Positions 13,927 through 21,044 of a stretch of DNA of 23,878 nt are shown in pieces. The position numbers and the translations under genes were made by a program. How positions within the stretch are numbered: the stretch's first letter is position 1; every line of letters begins with the position of its first letter. Origin of the DNA: JABCPE02 sp963521545 (GTDB lineage: Bacteria; Bacteroidota; Bacteroidia; Flavobacteriales; Weeksellaceae); NCBI GenBank assembly GCA_963521545.1, contig CAUQVP010000017.1:1-23878 (forward strand). The letters run 5' to 3'. Under the pieces are notes generated by a model. The model worked only from the letters and a program-made list of their open reading frames with translations. It was not told where the DNA came from and searched no databases.

Positions 13927-14286
13927 CTATTTTTCATATTTTGACATGTCTATGAATAGGGTGTCATTCTTACCTTCGATAAAAGAATACCTATCTAACC
14001 CTCCATGTAAAGTCCAAGCAGTTATTATTGTATCTATCGGCTGTTCCTTATAGAAAATAATTAGGTCTGTTATGAAATTAGGGGTCATATTTAGTTTAAA
14101 ATAGCCGTTTGTATCGGTCATAGTGCAGGCTGTTAATTTATATCCCCTACATACCTTTATGTTTGGTAGAGGCTTTTTATTCCTATCATATATATGCCCT
14201 TCATAGTATCTAAAATCACTATAATCACTATTACCACCACAAGATGATATGATAACAAACAAGCTTAATAGAATATATTTTTTCAT
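13927..14286 (-). CDS. array lipoprotein 7 (first gene), carboxypeptidase-regulatory-like domain
   Basis: A 119-residue lipoprotein with lipobox ISSC (Cys16) followed by GGNSDYSD. The domain has YYEGHIYDRNKKPLPNIKVC, the turn MTDTNGYFKLNM, a GGLDRYSFIEG segment and a terminal NDTLFIDM strand. Cys56 and Cys61 (approximately; KVCRGYKLTAC) could form a disulfide and are not seen in the other members. It is the promoter-proximal gene: a perfect -7 box lies at 14452-14459 and an inverted repeat at 14402-14442 would sit in its roughly 160-base leader. It may therefore head an operon covering the whole array. Confidence 0.78.
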   Translation of the reverse strand: MKKYILLSLFVIISSCGGNSDYSDFRYYEGHIYDRNKKPLPNIKVCRGYKLTACTMTDTNGYFKLNMTPNFITDLIIFYKEQPIDTIITAWTLHGGLDRYSFIEGKNDTLFIDMSKYEK

Positions 14287-14401
14287 GGGATAAAAATTAC
14301 GATTTATTCACTTTAAAATTTTTTGAAACACGATGATAGCTTATAAAAAGACTATTTTTTAATTTCCGTTGATATAATGATGTTTTCATACGCATATAAA
14401 A

Positions 14402-14459
14402 TTGTACACCTCCCATACACTTTTTAGATTCAAGGTGTACAAAAGGTGTAACAAATATA
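14402..14459 (-). promoter_or_regulatory. array promoter with inverted repeat in the leader
   Basis: The minus-strand -7 box TATATTTG (14452-14459) points at the lipoprotein array. Directly downstream lies an exact 10-bp inverted repeat, TTGTACACCT (14402-14411) and AGGTGTACAA (14433-14442), with 21 bases between. A third half-site AAAGGTGTA sits at 14442-14450, next to the -7 box. The 245-base gap between the array and mnmE (14287-14531) holds this and nothing else I can see. Confidence 0.6.
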
Positions 14460-14531
14460 AACAATAAAAGTGAAAATCGGAAAATTTAACTTTATATAAT
14501 CATCTGAAAATCAAACCAAAGAAAGCCATAT

Positions 14532-15932
14532 TTATTTGCCAATGCAGAACTTACTGAAAATATTTCCTAAAACCTCATCATTGGTAAATTCCCCAGAAAT
14601 TTCCCCAAGGTGTTCCAGAGCTGTGCGCAGTTCATACGCCAGAAGTTCCGTATGAATACCAGAAACTACGGCTTCTTCTACTCTTTCCACAGAATCCAGC
14701 GATTTTCTGAGGGCTTCATAGTGGCGCTGATTGGTAATTACTACTGCATTTTCGCTACCTTTCAGAGTTTCCACAAAACTGGACAATTCTGCTTTGAGTA
14801 GTTCTATATTGATATTTTCCCGAGCCGAAATCCCCAGAATAGTATCCGTATAATCAGGGACAAGTTCCTGCTTCAGCGTTTGGTCTATTTCTGGAAGATT
14901 TTCAGCCGAAACTCCCTTGTTTTGGTCTATTTTATTATGAAGAAGCATCACTTTCAGGTCTGGGCGGTAGAATTCTTTTATAAAGCTGATGATTTCCTCC
15001 GCACTGCTGTCCTGCTCATCATAGAGATAAAGCAGCACCTTTGCCGATACTATTTTTTCTTTGGCTTTCTTCACGCCTATTTCCTCTATCGTGTCCGTAG
15101 TTTCGCGGATTCCTGCCGTGTCAATGAAACGGAACGCCGTGCCTTTTATATGCAGAACCTCCTCTATCGTGTCACGAGTAGTCCCTGCTATGTCGCTCAC
15201 TATCGCTCTTTCTTCTTTCAAAAGAGCATTCAGTAGAGTAGATTTCCCTGCGTTAGGTTTTCCTATTATCGCCACATTGATGCCGTTTTTCACTGCATTT
15301 CCATACTGAAAACTATCAATAAGACTGCCCAATTTGGTTTTAAGATTAGCAATAAGCCCCTTCAGCGCAGAGCGGTCAGCAAACTCCACATCTTCTTCAG
15401 CAAAATCAAGTTCCAATTCGATAAGCGAAGTAAAATTCAGCAAATCTCCTCTCAGCACTGCTATTTCCTTAGAAATTCCACCTTTCAGCTGTTCAAGAGC
15501 AGCCTTTCGCGAAGCCTCATTTTCAGAAGCAATAAGGTCAGCAATGGATTCCGCCTGAGAAAGGTCTATACGCCCATTCATAAAGGCTCTCATGGTAAAT
15601 TCTCCTGCTTTGGCGGTTCTCACGCCATTTTTCAGCAGAGCTTCCAAGATTTTTTTTGCGATGTGCGGCGAACCATGAAAAGAAATTTCCACCGAATTTT
15701 CCGCCGTGAAAGTCCTCGGCGCATGGAACACAGAGACCATCACCTCATCTATTATTTCTTCTTGGTCTTTTATAAAGCCGTAATGCACCGTGTGAGTCGG
15801 CACTTTTTCCAAATTTTTCCCTTCAAAAATTCTATTGACCACCGCCAGAGCATCCTGCCCCGAAACGCGGATGATACCTATCGCTCCCACCCCATCGGCA
15901 GTCGCAAGGGCGCATATCGTATCTTGATTCAT
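14532..15932 (-). CDS. mnmE: tRNA modification GTPase MnmE
   Basis: A 466-residue GTPase that, with MnmG, installs the carboxymethylaminomethyl group on uridine 34 of certain tRNAs, using methylene-tetrahydrofolate. The N-terminal folate-binding domain starts with the family's DTICALATADGVGAIGI. The G domain is complete: P-loop GKPNAGKST (224-232), switch TTRD (251-254), DTAGI (271-275) and NKID (333-336). The invariant C-terminal FCIGK supplies catalytic Cys463. Length is normal (about 450-470). The perfect -7 box at 15938-15945 lies only 5 bases before ATG, implying a leaderless or nearly leaderless mRNA. It stands alone, separated from purB by a terminator. Confidence 0.98.
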   Translation of the reverse strand: MNQDTICALATADGVGAIGIIRVSGQDALAVVNRIFEGKNLEKVPTHTVHYGFIKDQEEIIDEVMVSVFHAPRTFTAENSVEISFHGSPHIAKKILEALLKNGVRTAKAGEFTMRAFMNGRIDLSQAESIADLIASENEASRKAALEQLKGGISKEIAVLRGDLLNFTSLIELELDFAEEDVEFADRSALKGLIANLKTKLGSLIDSFQYGNAVKNGINVAIIGKPNAGKSTLLNALLKEERAIVSDIAGTTRDTIEEVLHIKGTAFRFIDTAGIRETTDTIEEIGVKKAKEKIVSAKVLLYLYDEQDSSAEEIISFIKEFYRPDLKVMLLHNKIDQNKGVSAENLPEIDQTLKQELVPDYTDTILGISARENINIELLKAELSSFVETLKGSENAVVITNQRHYEALRKSLDSVERVEEAVVSGIHTELLAYELRTALEHLGEISGEFTNDEVLGNIFSKFCIGK

Positions 15933-15937
15933 AACGG

Positions 15938-15945
15938 CAAAGATA
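15938..15945 (-). promoter_or_regulatory. -7 box of mnmE
   Basis: The minus strand reads TATCTTTG, a perfect TAnnTTTG match. The gap to the mnmE ATG is 5 bases, so transcription would begin at or very near the start codon. Confidence 0.65.
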
Positions 15946-16019
15946 GTATATATTTAGCGAAAAACACGAGCAGACAACCAAACCGCTTTTCTCTAAAAAT
16001 AAAATTTGGGTTAAAAAAG

Positions 16020-16049
16020 AAAATCCCTGCCGAAACCAGCAGGGAATTT
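16020..16049 (-). terminator. rho-independent terminator of purB
   Basis: The stem TCCCTGC (16024-16030) / GCAGGGA (16039-16045) has an 8-base loop. A/T-rich flanks give a T-rich tail on the minus strand. It lies about 85 bases beyond the purB stop and before the mnmE promoter. Confidence 0.8.
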
Positions 16050-16129
16050 TCCTAAAATAGAACTTAAAAACACAAAAATTCTATCAGCATTAATTAAAAA
16101 AATTAGTAAATGAAATATCTTTATTTAGT

Positions 16130-17557
16130 TTAAACTTTCAAATCTACACTCAGCCCCACAAGGGATTGGTATTTATCCAAAATCGGCTGAACTTCATTCT
16201 TTATAAACTCTTCTGTCTGCACTGGCGCAAATCCAATGAAGTTTTTCGGGTCAAGGACTTCCATGATTTTAGACTTATCCATTTTCAGCGAATTATCGTT
16301 CATAATGCGCTCTATCAAGTCGTTTTCTTTTCCTTCCATTTTCACTTTTTTACTCGCCTCCATAGAGTGCTGGCGGATAGTTTCGTGGATTTCCTGTCGG
16401 TCGCCTCCCGCTTTCACCTCTTCCATGATGATGTATTCGGTAGCCATAAACGGAAGTTCCTCCATAATGTGCTTTCTGATGCGGTTTTCATAAACCACAA
16501 GCCCATCCATGATGTTATTCCAAATAAGCAAAATAGCATCCACTGCTAAAAACGCCTGAGGAATCGTAAGTCGCTTATTCGCAGAGTCATCCAGTGTACG
16601 CTCAAACCACTGAGTAGAAGCCACCATCGCAGAGCCCGAAGAAACGGACATTACAAATTTAGCAAGAGCCCCTATTCTCTCAGAACGCATCGGGTTTCGC
16701 TTGTAGGCCATTGCCGAAGAACCAATTTGGCTTTTCTCAAAAGGCTCTTCTATTTCTTTCAAATTCTGAAGCAAACGAAGGTCGTTGGTAAATTTATGTG
16801 CTGATTGAGCGATATTCGAGAGCAAAGTTGCTGCTTTTGCATCGATTTTTCTATCATAAGTCTGCCCCGAAACACCAAAAACTTTTTCAAAACCAAATCT
16901 TCTGGAAAGTTCCTTGTCCAAATGTTTTACCTTGGTATAATCTCCACTGAAAAGCTCCAAAAAGCTGGCAGCTGTTCCCGTAGTTCCTTTTACACCTCTA
17001 AATCTGAGGGTTTCCAAGAAAAATTCTAATTCCTCAAAATCCAAAAGAAGAGACTGCAGCCATAGTGTAGCACGCTTCCCCACGGTAGTGAGCTGTGCTG
17101 GCTGAAAATGCGTAAAACCAAGCGTAGGCAGGTCTTTATATTTCAGTGCGAAATCAGACATTTTTTTGATAACATTCACCAGTTGTTTGCGAATAATGAG
17201 CAGCCCATCACGGATTTGAATCAAATCAGTATTGTCGCCCACAAACGCAGAAGTAGCTCCAAGGTGGATGATTCCCTTCGCCAAAGGAGCGACATCTCCG
17301 TAAGTATGCACATGCGCCATCACATCATGGCGGAATTTCTTTTCGTATTCTGCTGCTTTGGCAAAGTCTATATTTTGGACTTGTTCTTTCAGCTGTGCTA
17401 TCTGCTCATCAGAAATATCTAAACCCAAATCTTTTTCGATTTCGGCAAGAGCAATCCAAAGCTGTCTCCAAGTGCGAAACTTATTCTCAGGTGAAAAATT
17501 ATAAAGCATCTCCTCGCTAGAATAGCGCTCTTCAAGAGGATTTTTGTAAGAATTCAT
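16130..17557 (-). CDS. purB: adenylosuccinate lyase
   Basis: A 475-residue fumarase/aspartase-superfamily enzyme that cleaves SAICAR in purine synthesis and adenylosuccinate in AMP synthesis, releasing fumarate. Signature elements are RHDVMAHVH (76-84), HLGATSAFVGDNTDL (98-112), GFTHFQPAQLTTVGKR (147-162, with catalytic-region His150) and the flexible signature loop SSAMAYKRNPMRSE (280-293) carrying the catalytic serine. The opening KFRTWRQLWIALAEIEKDLG and many later blocks resemble the human/animal-type enzyme far more than the approximately 456-residue E. coli type. Transcribed alone from a perfect -7 box 17 bases upstream. Confidence 0.97.
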   Translation of the reverse strand: MNSYKNPLEERYSSEEMLYNFSPENKFRTWRQLWIALAEIEKDLGLDISDEQIAQLKEQVQNIDFAKAAEYEKKFRHDVMAHVHTYGDVAPLAKGIIHLGATSAFVGDNTDLIQIRDGLLIIRKQLVNVIKKMSDFALKYKDLPTLGFTHFQPAQLTTVGKRATLWLQSLLLDFEELEFFLETLRFRGVKGTTGTAASFLELFSGDYTKVKHLDKELSRRFGFEKVFGVSGQTYDRKIDAKAATLLSNIAQSAHKFTNDLRLLQNLKEIEEPFEKSQIGSSAMAYKRNPMRSERIGALAKFVMSVSSGSAMVASTQWFERTLDDSANKRLTIPQAFLAVDAILLIWNNIMDGLVVYENRIRKHIMEELPFMATEYIIMEEVKAGGDRQEIHETIRQHSMEASKKVKMEGKENDLIERIMNDNSLKMDKSKIMEVLDPKNFIGFAPVQTEEFIKNEVQPILDKYQSLVGLSVDLKV

Positions 17558-17574
17558 AGTTTATATTTTGATGC

Positions 17575-17582
17575 CAAAAATA
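17575..17582 (-). promoter_or_regulatory. -7 box of purB
   Basis: The minus strand reads TATTTTTG, matching TAnnTTTG, 17 bases before the purB start codon. Confidence 0.6.
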
Positions 17583-17672
17583 ATGATTTCTGATGAATTA
17601 AAAAATCATTTCCTTGCTAAAATTTATAAATACTTTTTTATTATCTTTCTCAAAAAAAGTAAATTTTAGTAA

Positions 17673-17882
17673 ACTACTTTAAAACAAAAAACTTATTTCA
17701 AGCCAACTAGTGAACATGAGCGGTTAAGACAAGAAAATATAAAGTTAAGAAATGAGAAATTGCAAAAATATGACCTACAATCAGAACAAATACGAGCATT
17801 ACAAGAAAAAATAGAGGAAATGAGTAAAAAATTAGAGCAAAAAGAACAAACACAAAACAACAACACAATGAATATTGCCTAA
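17673..17882 (+). pseudogene. C-terminal remnant of a coiled-coil protein
   Basis: An open frame without any usable start codon runs from a stop at 17670 to TAA at 17880-17882. It encodes about 69 residues: TTLKQKTYFKPTSEHERLRQ, then a helix rich in Glu, Lys, Gln and Leu (KLRNEKLQKYDLQSEQIRAL, EEMSKKLEQKEQ) and a polar tail NNNTMNIA. The composition is clearly protein-like, and a hairpin terminator follows directly. It looks like the 3' end of a gene whose front was lost when the neighbouring accessory genes arrived. The parent family is not identifiable from this part. Confidence 0.5.
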
Positions 17883-17888
17883 TATTTT

Positions 17889-17921
17889 GTCCAGTTTTTT
17901 ATGTAATAAACTGGACTTTTT
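17889..17921 (+). terminator. rho-independent terminator of the remnant
   Basis: A perfect 9-bp stem GTCCAGTTT (17889-17897) / AAACTGGAC (17908-17916) with a 10-base loop, followed by a T run. It begins 7 bases after the stop of the coiled-coil remnant and ends right at the -7 box of the next gene, so it insulates the toxin-antitoxin operon. Confidence 0.75.
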
Positions 17922-17922
17922 A

Positions 17923-17930
17923 TATCTTTG
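17923..17930 (+). promoter_or_regulatory. -7 box of the AbiE-type operon
   Basis: TATCTTTG is a perfect TAnnTTTG match, 18 bases before the TTG start at 17949. The inverted repeat just upstream (17889-17916) could also serve as an operator for the winged-helix antitoxin, besides its terminator role. Confidence 0.65.
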
Positions 17931-17948
17931 TAGAATAAAATAAAGACA

Positions 17949-18671
17949 TTGACAACCACGCAATTCATAAACGATAAAATAAATTACCTGCCCAAAGGTT
18001 ATATTTTCACCTATTCTGATTTTTTAACCGAAGAAAAACAGAATAAAGAGGCTATTATCAAAGCCTTAAACCGAATGGCTAAATCTGGAAAAATAGAAAA
18101 ACTCTCCAAAGGAAAATTCTACAAACCTGAGATTACCCGCTTTGGTAAACTGAATCCCAATAATTATCAAATTGTTAAAGACCTGCTTGTAGACAATGGA
18201 AAAACCATAGGTTACCTCACAGGATTAAGTATTTACAATGAATTAGGATTTACGACACAGATTAGCAATAGTATTCAAATTGGGAAAAACAATATCCGTT
18301 CTCCTTTTAAGAGAGGTATATTCAATATTTCTATGGTACAACAAAAAAACACGATTAACAAAGAAAATATACCTTACCTTCAACTTCTTGATACATTAAG
18401 ATTTATTAAAAACATTCCTGATACGACACCCGAAAAAGTCATAGTCAGGCTAATAGAAATTTTCAAAGACTTTCAAGGGAAAGATTTTAAAATAATGATA
18501 AGATTATCAATGAAATACCCAGCATCAACAAGAGCGATTTTAGGAGTGATTTTAGAAAAAATGAATATTGATACGGATGATTTAAAAACCTCGCTAAATC
18601 CCATCTCTACATACGAAATTCAGGGTATTGAAAACATTCTGCCTAACACCAAAAACTGGAACATCAAATGA
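17949..18671 (+). CDS. AbiEi-type antitoxin (DUF6088 family)
   Basis: A 240-residue protein of the AbiEi/DUF6088 type. The N-terminal winged helix-turn-helix (PKGYIFTYSDF, AIIKALNRMAKSGKIEKLSK, GKFYKPEITRFG, residues about 15-70) is typical, followed by the antitoxin body (GKTIGYLTGLSIYNELGFTT). In type IV AbiE systems this protein represses its own operon and counters the AbiEii toxin without binding it. The only possible start is TTG at 17949: an in-frame stop lies just upstream at 17940 and the next ATG would remove the HTH. The start overlaps no other gene, and the stop overlaps the toxin start by 4 bases (ATGA), indicating coupled translation. Confidence 0.88.
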   Translation: MTTTQFINDKINYLPKGYIFTYSDFLTEEKQNKEAIIKALNRMAKSGKIEKLSKGKFYKPEITRFGKLNPNNYQIVKDLLVDNGKTIGYLTGLSIYNELGFTTQISNSIQIGKNNIRSPFKRGIFNISMVQQKNTINKENIPYLQLLDTLRFIKNIPDTTPEKVIVRLIEIFKDFQGKDFKIMIRLSMKYPASTRAILGVILEKMNIDTDDLKTSLNPISTYEIQGIENILPNTKNWNIK

Positions 18672-19627
18672 AACTACACGAAGATAAAAAACAATTCCAA
18701 GAAGCAGTAAGATTTACAGCTCAGCAAATGGGAATATTAGATATTTATGTAGAAAAAGACTATTGGGTTTGTTATGCTTTGAAACAGATTTTCAGCAGTC
18801 CTGTAGCTGAATATTCTATTTTCAAAGGTGGTACAGCTCTTTCAAAATGCTATAAGGTCATTGAACGATTTTCAGAGGACATAGACCTTGTTGTAATAAA
18901 ATCCAGTGAAGAAACTCCCAATCAGCTCAAGAATAAAATCAAAAAAATATCTGAAGTAGTAAATGAGGTTTTGCCTGAAATCCAAATCAGCGGAGTGACA
19001 CAAAAAATGGGAATGAATAGGAAAACAGCACATTCTTATTCTCGAAACTTTGAGGGCAGTTTTGGACAAATTAGAGATGTTATTATTGTAGAAGCTTCTT
19101 GGCTCGGGTATTTTGAACCAAATGAAAAACGCCAAATAAGGACTTTTATTACAGAAATAATGGAACAAAACCATCAGCAAGAAATAATAAAAGAATTCTG
19201 TTTAGAACCATTTGATGTTTCGGTTCTTAATCCTAAACGCACTTTTTGTGAGAAAATCATGAGTCTTGTCCGTTTCTCCTATACCGAAAATCCGATACAA
19301 GATTTAAGAAGTAAAATAAGACACATCTATGATTTACACCAATTATTGAAAAACGAAGAAATCATAACATTCTTTGAAAGCAGTGATTTCCCTGAAATGC
19401 TGGAAAAAGTAAGAAAAGATGATGTTTTAAGCTATAAAAACAATAACAACTGGCTTTCTCAACCACTAAAAAACGCTTTGATTTTCAAAAATTTAGAAGA
19501 AGTTTGGAAAGAATTATCAAATACTTATAATACAGATTTCAAACATCTAGTTTATGGTAGCTTACCAAAAGAAGAGAATGTTTTAGATACTTTGAGAAAA
19601 ATAAAAACAAGGATAGAAAATGATTGA
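18668..19627 (+). CDS. AbiEii-type nucleotidyltransferase toxin
   Basis: A 319-residue nucleotidyltransferase of the AbiEii/AbiGii toxin family. It has the G-S-like motif FKGGTALSK (52-60) and the metal-binding pair SEDIDLVV (69-76, Asp71/Asp73), followed by the family's later motif RTFCEKIMSL (191-200; Lys196) and RHIYDLHQL (218-226; Asp222). Related toxins (AbiEii, MenT) transfer nucleotides to tRNA or other acceptors and block translation, giving phage abortive infection. The catalytic residues are intact. It is coupled to the antitoxin by a 4-base overlap upstream and to a third gene by an 8-base overlap downstream, which is unusual for this normally two-gene system. Confidence 0.9.
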   Translation: MKLHEDKKQFQEAVRFTAQQMGILDIYVEKDYWVCYALKQIFSSPVAEYSIFKGGTALSKCYKVIERFSEDIDLVVIKSSEETPNQLKNKIKKISEVVNEVLPEIQISGVTQKMGMNRKTAHSYSRNFEGSFGQIRDVIIVEASWLGYFEPNEKRQIRTFITEIMEQNHQQEIIKEFCLEPFDVSVLNPKRTFCEKIMSLVRFSYTENPIQDLRSKIRHIYDLHQLLKNEEIITFFESSDFPEMLEKVRKDDVLSYKNNNNWLSQPLKNALIFKNLEEVWKELSNTYNTDFKHLVYGSLPKEENVLDTLRKIKTRIEND

Positions 19628-20516
19628 AAATATAGAATACAGCAGTATGATTATTACTTCTTTATATGATTTAGATGAAATGGTTAAACAATTTATACCA
19701 TGTGGAAACCAAGAACCTAAAGCAAAAAGAATCTATTTTACTATTACCAATGATGAAGGTGAATTATGTATAAGTAAAGAAGAGTATGAAAAAAATAAAG
19801 AGGATGAGGGATATTTTCACACATCTTTAAATTATAATGAGTTTGATACTTTTTTTGATAAAGAAGTTTGGGAGAATGATTTTTACCACTATCTCTATAG
19901 TTTCAGACCACCCATTGAAGACCTCATCACTAAATCTTTTTTAGACACTATAAAAACCCTTGAAGAACATAAAGCAAAGGTTTTATGTATAGATTTTATT
20001 AACAAGATTAATGATTCTAATGCTTTTTTGAATGACATATTAGAGGATGGTGATTGGAAACAAAATAGCAATGAATTTCAAAAATTCGCAGCCTCTCATT
20101 TTTTAGAGTTTAATGAATCTCTTTACCCAAATATTAAAAGAATTATTACGAATATTTTTCCTGAACTCTTGAAAAACACTGTAACTATTGAATCTTTATC
20201 TCAAAATACCAATCAACCTTATTGTAAAAATATTTTCAGAAATAAAGAAGCAGAAGATTGGTTTTATTCTATGTTAGAAGAGTTTAATGTAAATAATGGA
20301 GAACGAGGTTTTGGGGCTGTGATTGGTGGTATTTTTAGAAATAGTAATTGTAAGAATCATATATTAAAAAGTCATTTAAAACAAAAAGAATACATCCAAT
20401 ACCTTAATGAGAGATTTAATAAAACCATGAATCTCACAAACATTTCTAATTCTAATAACTATTCAAACGATATAGAAAAATTTATTCAATTACACATCTC
20501 TTCTTCCCCCGAATAA
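19620..20516 (+). CDS. unknown third gene of the AbiE-type operon
   Basis: A 298-residue soluble, acidic protein that I do not recognise. It has no signal or membrane segment. The N-terminal half contains the aromatic-rich segment WENDFYHYLYSFRPPIEDLI. The C-terminal part (about residues 208-270: NKEAEDWFYSMLEEFNVNNG, GFGAVIGGIFRN, LKQKEYIQYLNERF) resembles a C-terminal module I have seen in Bacteroidota mobile-element proteins (DUF6617/RteC-neighbourhood type), with low confidence. Its start lies inside the toxin gene (8-base overlap), so it is translated with the toxin-antitoxin pair. It may modulate the toxin, sense infection, or belong to the mobile element. Its stop lies inside the phased repeats at 20511-20551. 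Confidence 0.7.
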   Translation: MIENIEYSSMIITSLYDLDEMVKQFIPCGNQEPKAKRIYFTITNDEGELCISKEEYEKNKEDEGYFHTSLNYNEFDTFFDKEVWENDFYHYLYSFRPPIEDLITKSFLDTIKTLEEHKAKVLCIDFINKINDSNAFLNDILEDGDWKQNSNEFQKFAASHFLEFNESLYPNIKRIITNIFPELLKNTVTIESLSQNTNQPYCKNIFRNKEAEDWFYSMLEEFNVNNGERGFGAVIGGIFRNSNCKNHILKSHLKQKEYIQYLNERFNKTMNLTNISNSNNYSNDIEKFIQLHISSSPE

Positions 20517-20551
20517 ATTAGAATAAATCCGAATTTTCACCGAATAAAGAA
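20511..20551 (+). repeat. four helically phased repeats (iteron- or operator-like)
   Basis: GAATAAATTA, GAATAAATCC, GAATTTTCACC and GAATAAAGAA follow each other head to tail with a 10-11 base period, one DNA turn. They lie directly upstream of the -7 box of the HTH gene and overlap the stop codon of the preceding gene. This spacing is typical of arrays bound by a protein on one face of the helix. Confidence 0.6.
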
Positions 20552-20556
20552 GCCAA

Positions 20557-20564
20557 TATATTTG
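20557..20564 (+). promoter_or_regulatory. -7 box of the HTH gene
   Basis: TATATTTG is a perfect TAnnTTTG match. It places the transcript start near 20570 and so favours the ATG at 20589 over the upstream in-frame TTG at 20562, which lies inside the box. Confidence 0.65.
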
Positions 20565-20588
20565 CCTCATAGTTTTAATATCATAATT

Positions 20589-20876
20589 ATGGAAACAAAT
20601 ATGTTAATCCAAATAAGCCCTGAGCAACTATCAGAGATGATAATTTCAGGCATCAGAGAAGAACTACAAAAGTTCCAGTCGGTTTCGGGAAAAAAGTCTA
20701 ATAACAAAGACTTGATGACACGCAAAGAGGTATGTGACTACTTGCAGTGTTCACAAACAAGTCTTTGGGCTTGGACAAAAGATGGTAAAATCAGTGCTAC
20801 AAAAGTAGGTAAGAAAAAAGTATTATACAGAAAAAATGATGTAGATATATTTCTCAATGAGCAAGTTTCAGCATAG
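20589..20876 (+). CDS. MerR/excisionase-type helix-turn-helix protein
   Basis: A 95-residue DNA-binding protein. The N-terminal helix (PEQLSEMIISGIREELQKF) is followed by a winged helix-turn-helix of the excisionase/HTH_17 type (residues about 42-91: LMTRKEVCDYLQCSQTSLWAW, GKISATKVGKKKVLYRKNDV, then a short helix). Bacteroidota integrative and mobilisable elements commonly carry such proteins as excisionase or regulatory factors next to replication or mobilisation genes. It sits between phased repeats and a structured region followed by a Rep-like gene, and could regulate both. The start ATG at 20589 is chosen from the promoter position. Confidence 0.85.
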   Translation: METNMLIQISPEQLSEMIISGIREELQKFQSVSGKKSNNKDLMTRKEVCDYLQCSQTSLWAWTKDGKISATKVGKKKVLYRKNDVDIFLNEQVSA

Positions 20877-20898
20877 CTTTTTACTATCAAAATTCTTA

Positions 20899-20948
20899 GG
20901 ATAAACAGCTCAAGGCAATGAGGTGCACATCTTTGCCCTGACTTATCC
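20899..20948 (+). other. structured region (imperfect hairpin), origin or attenuator candidate
   Basis: Three nested pairings lie in order: GGATAA (20899-20904) with TTATCC (20943-20948), CAG (20906-20908) with CTG (20938-20940), and GGCAA (20914-20918) with TTGCC (20933-20937). The loop contains the palindrome GTGCAC. It lies in the 168-base gap between the HTH gene and the Rep-like gene. No T run follows, so it is not an ordinary terminator. Confidence 0.5.
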
Positions 20949-20986
20949 AAAATCCCAAAATTTATTTTTTATGAAAACATTGATTA

Positions 20987-21008
20987 TGTGTCATTTAAAC
21001 ATGACACA
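20987..21008 (+). repeat. inverted repeat before the Rep-like gene
   Basis: A perfect 8-bp inverted repeat TGTGTCAT / ATGACACA with a 6-base spacer lies 36 bases before the start codon at 21045. It could be a protein-binding site (for example for the HTH or the Rep-like protein) or part of an origin. Confidence 0.6.
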
Positions 21009-21044
21009 AGAAAACTTATTTATTAATCACAAAAAAATTAATTT

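Noticed and set aside
14610..17422. Plus-strand frames opposite mnmE and purB
   Set aside because: Antisense to complete housekeeping genes, with no promoter or protein-like pattern.
20562..20588. TTG at 20562 as the start of the HTH gene
   Set aside because: The codon lies within the TATATTTG promoter box, so it could not be in the transcript; ATG at 20589 fits.
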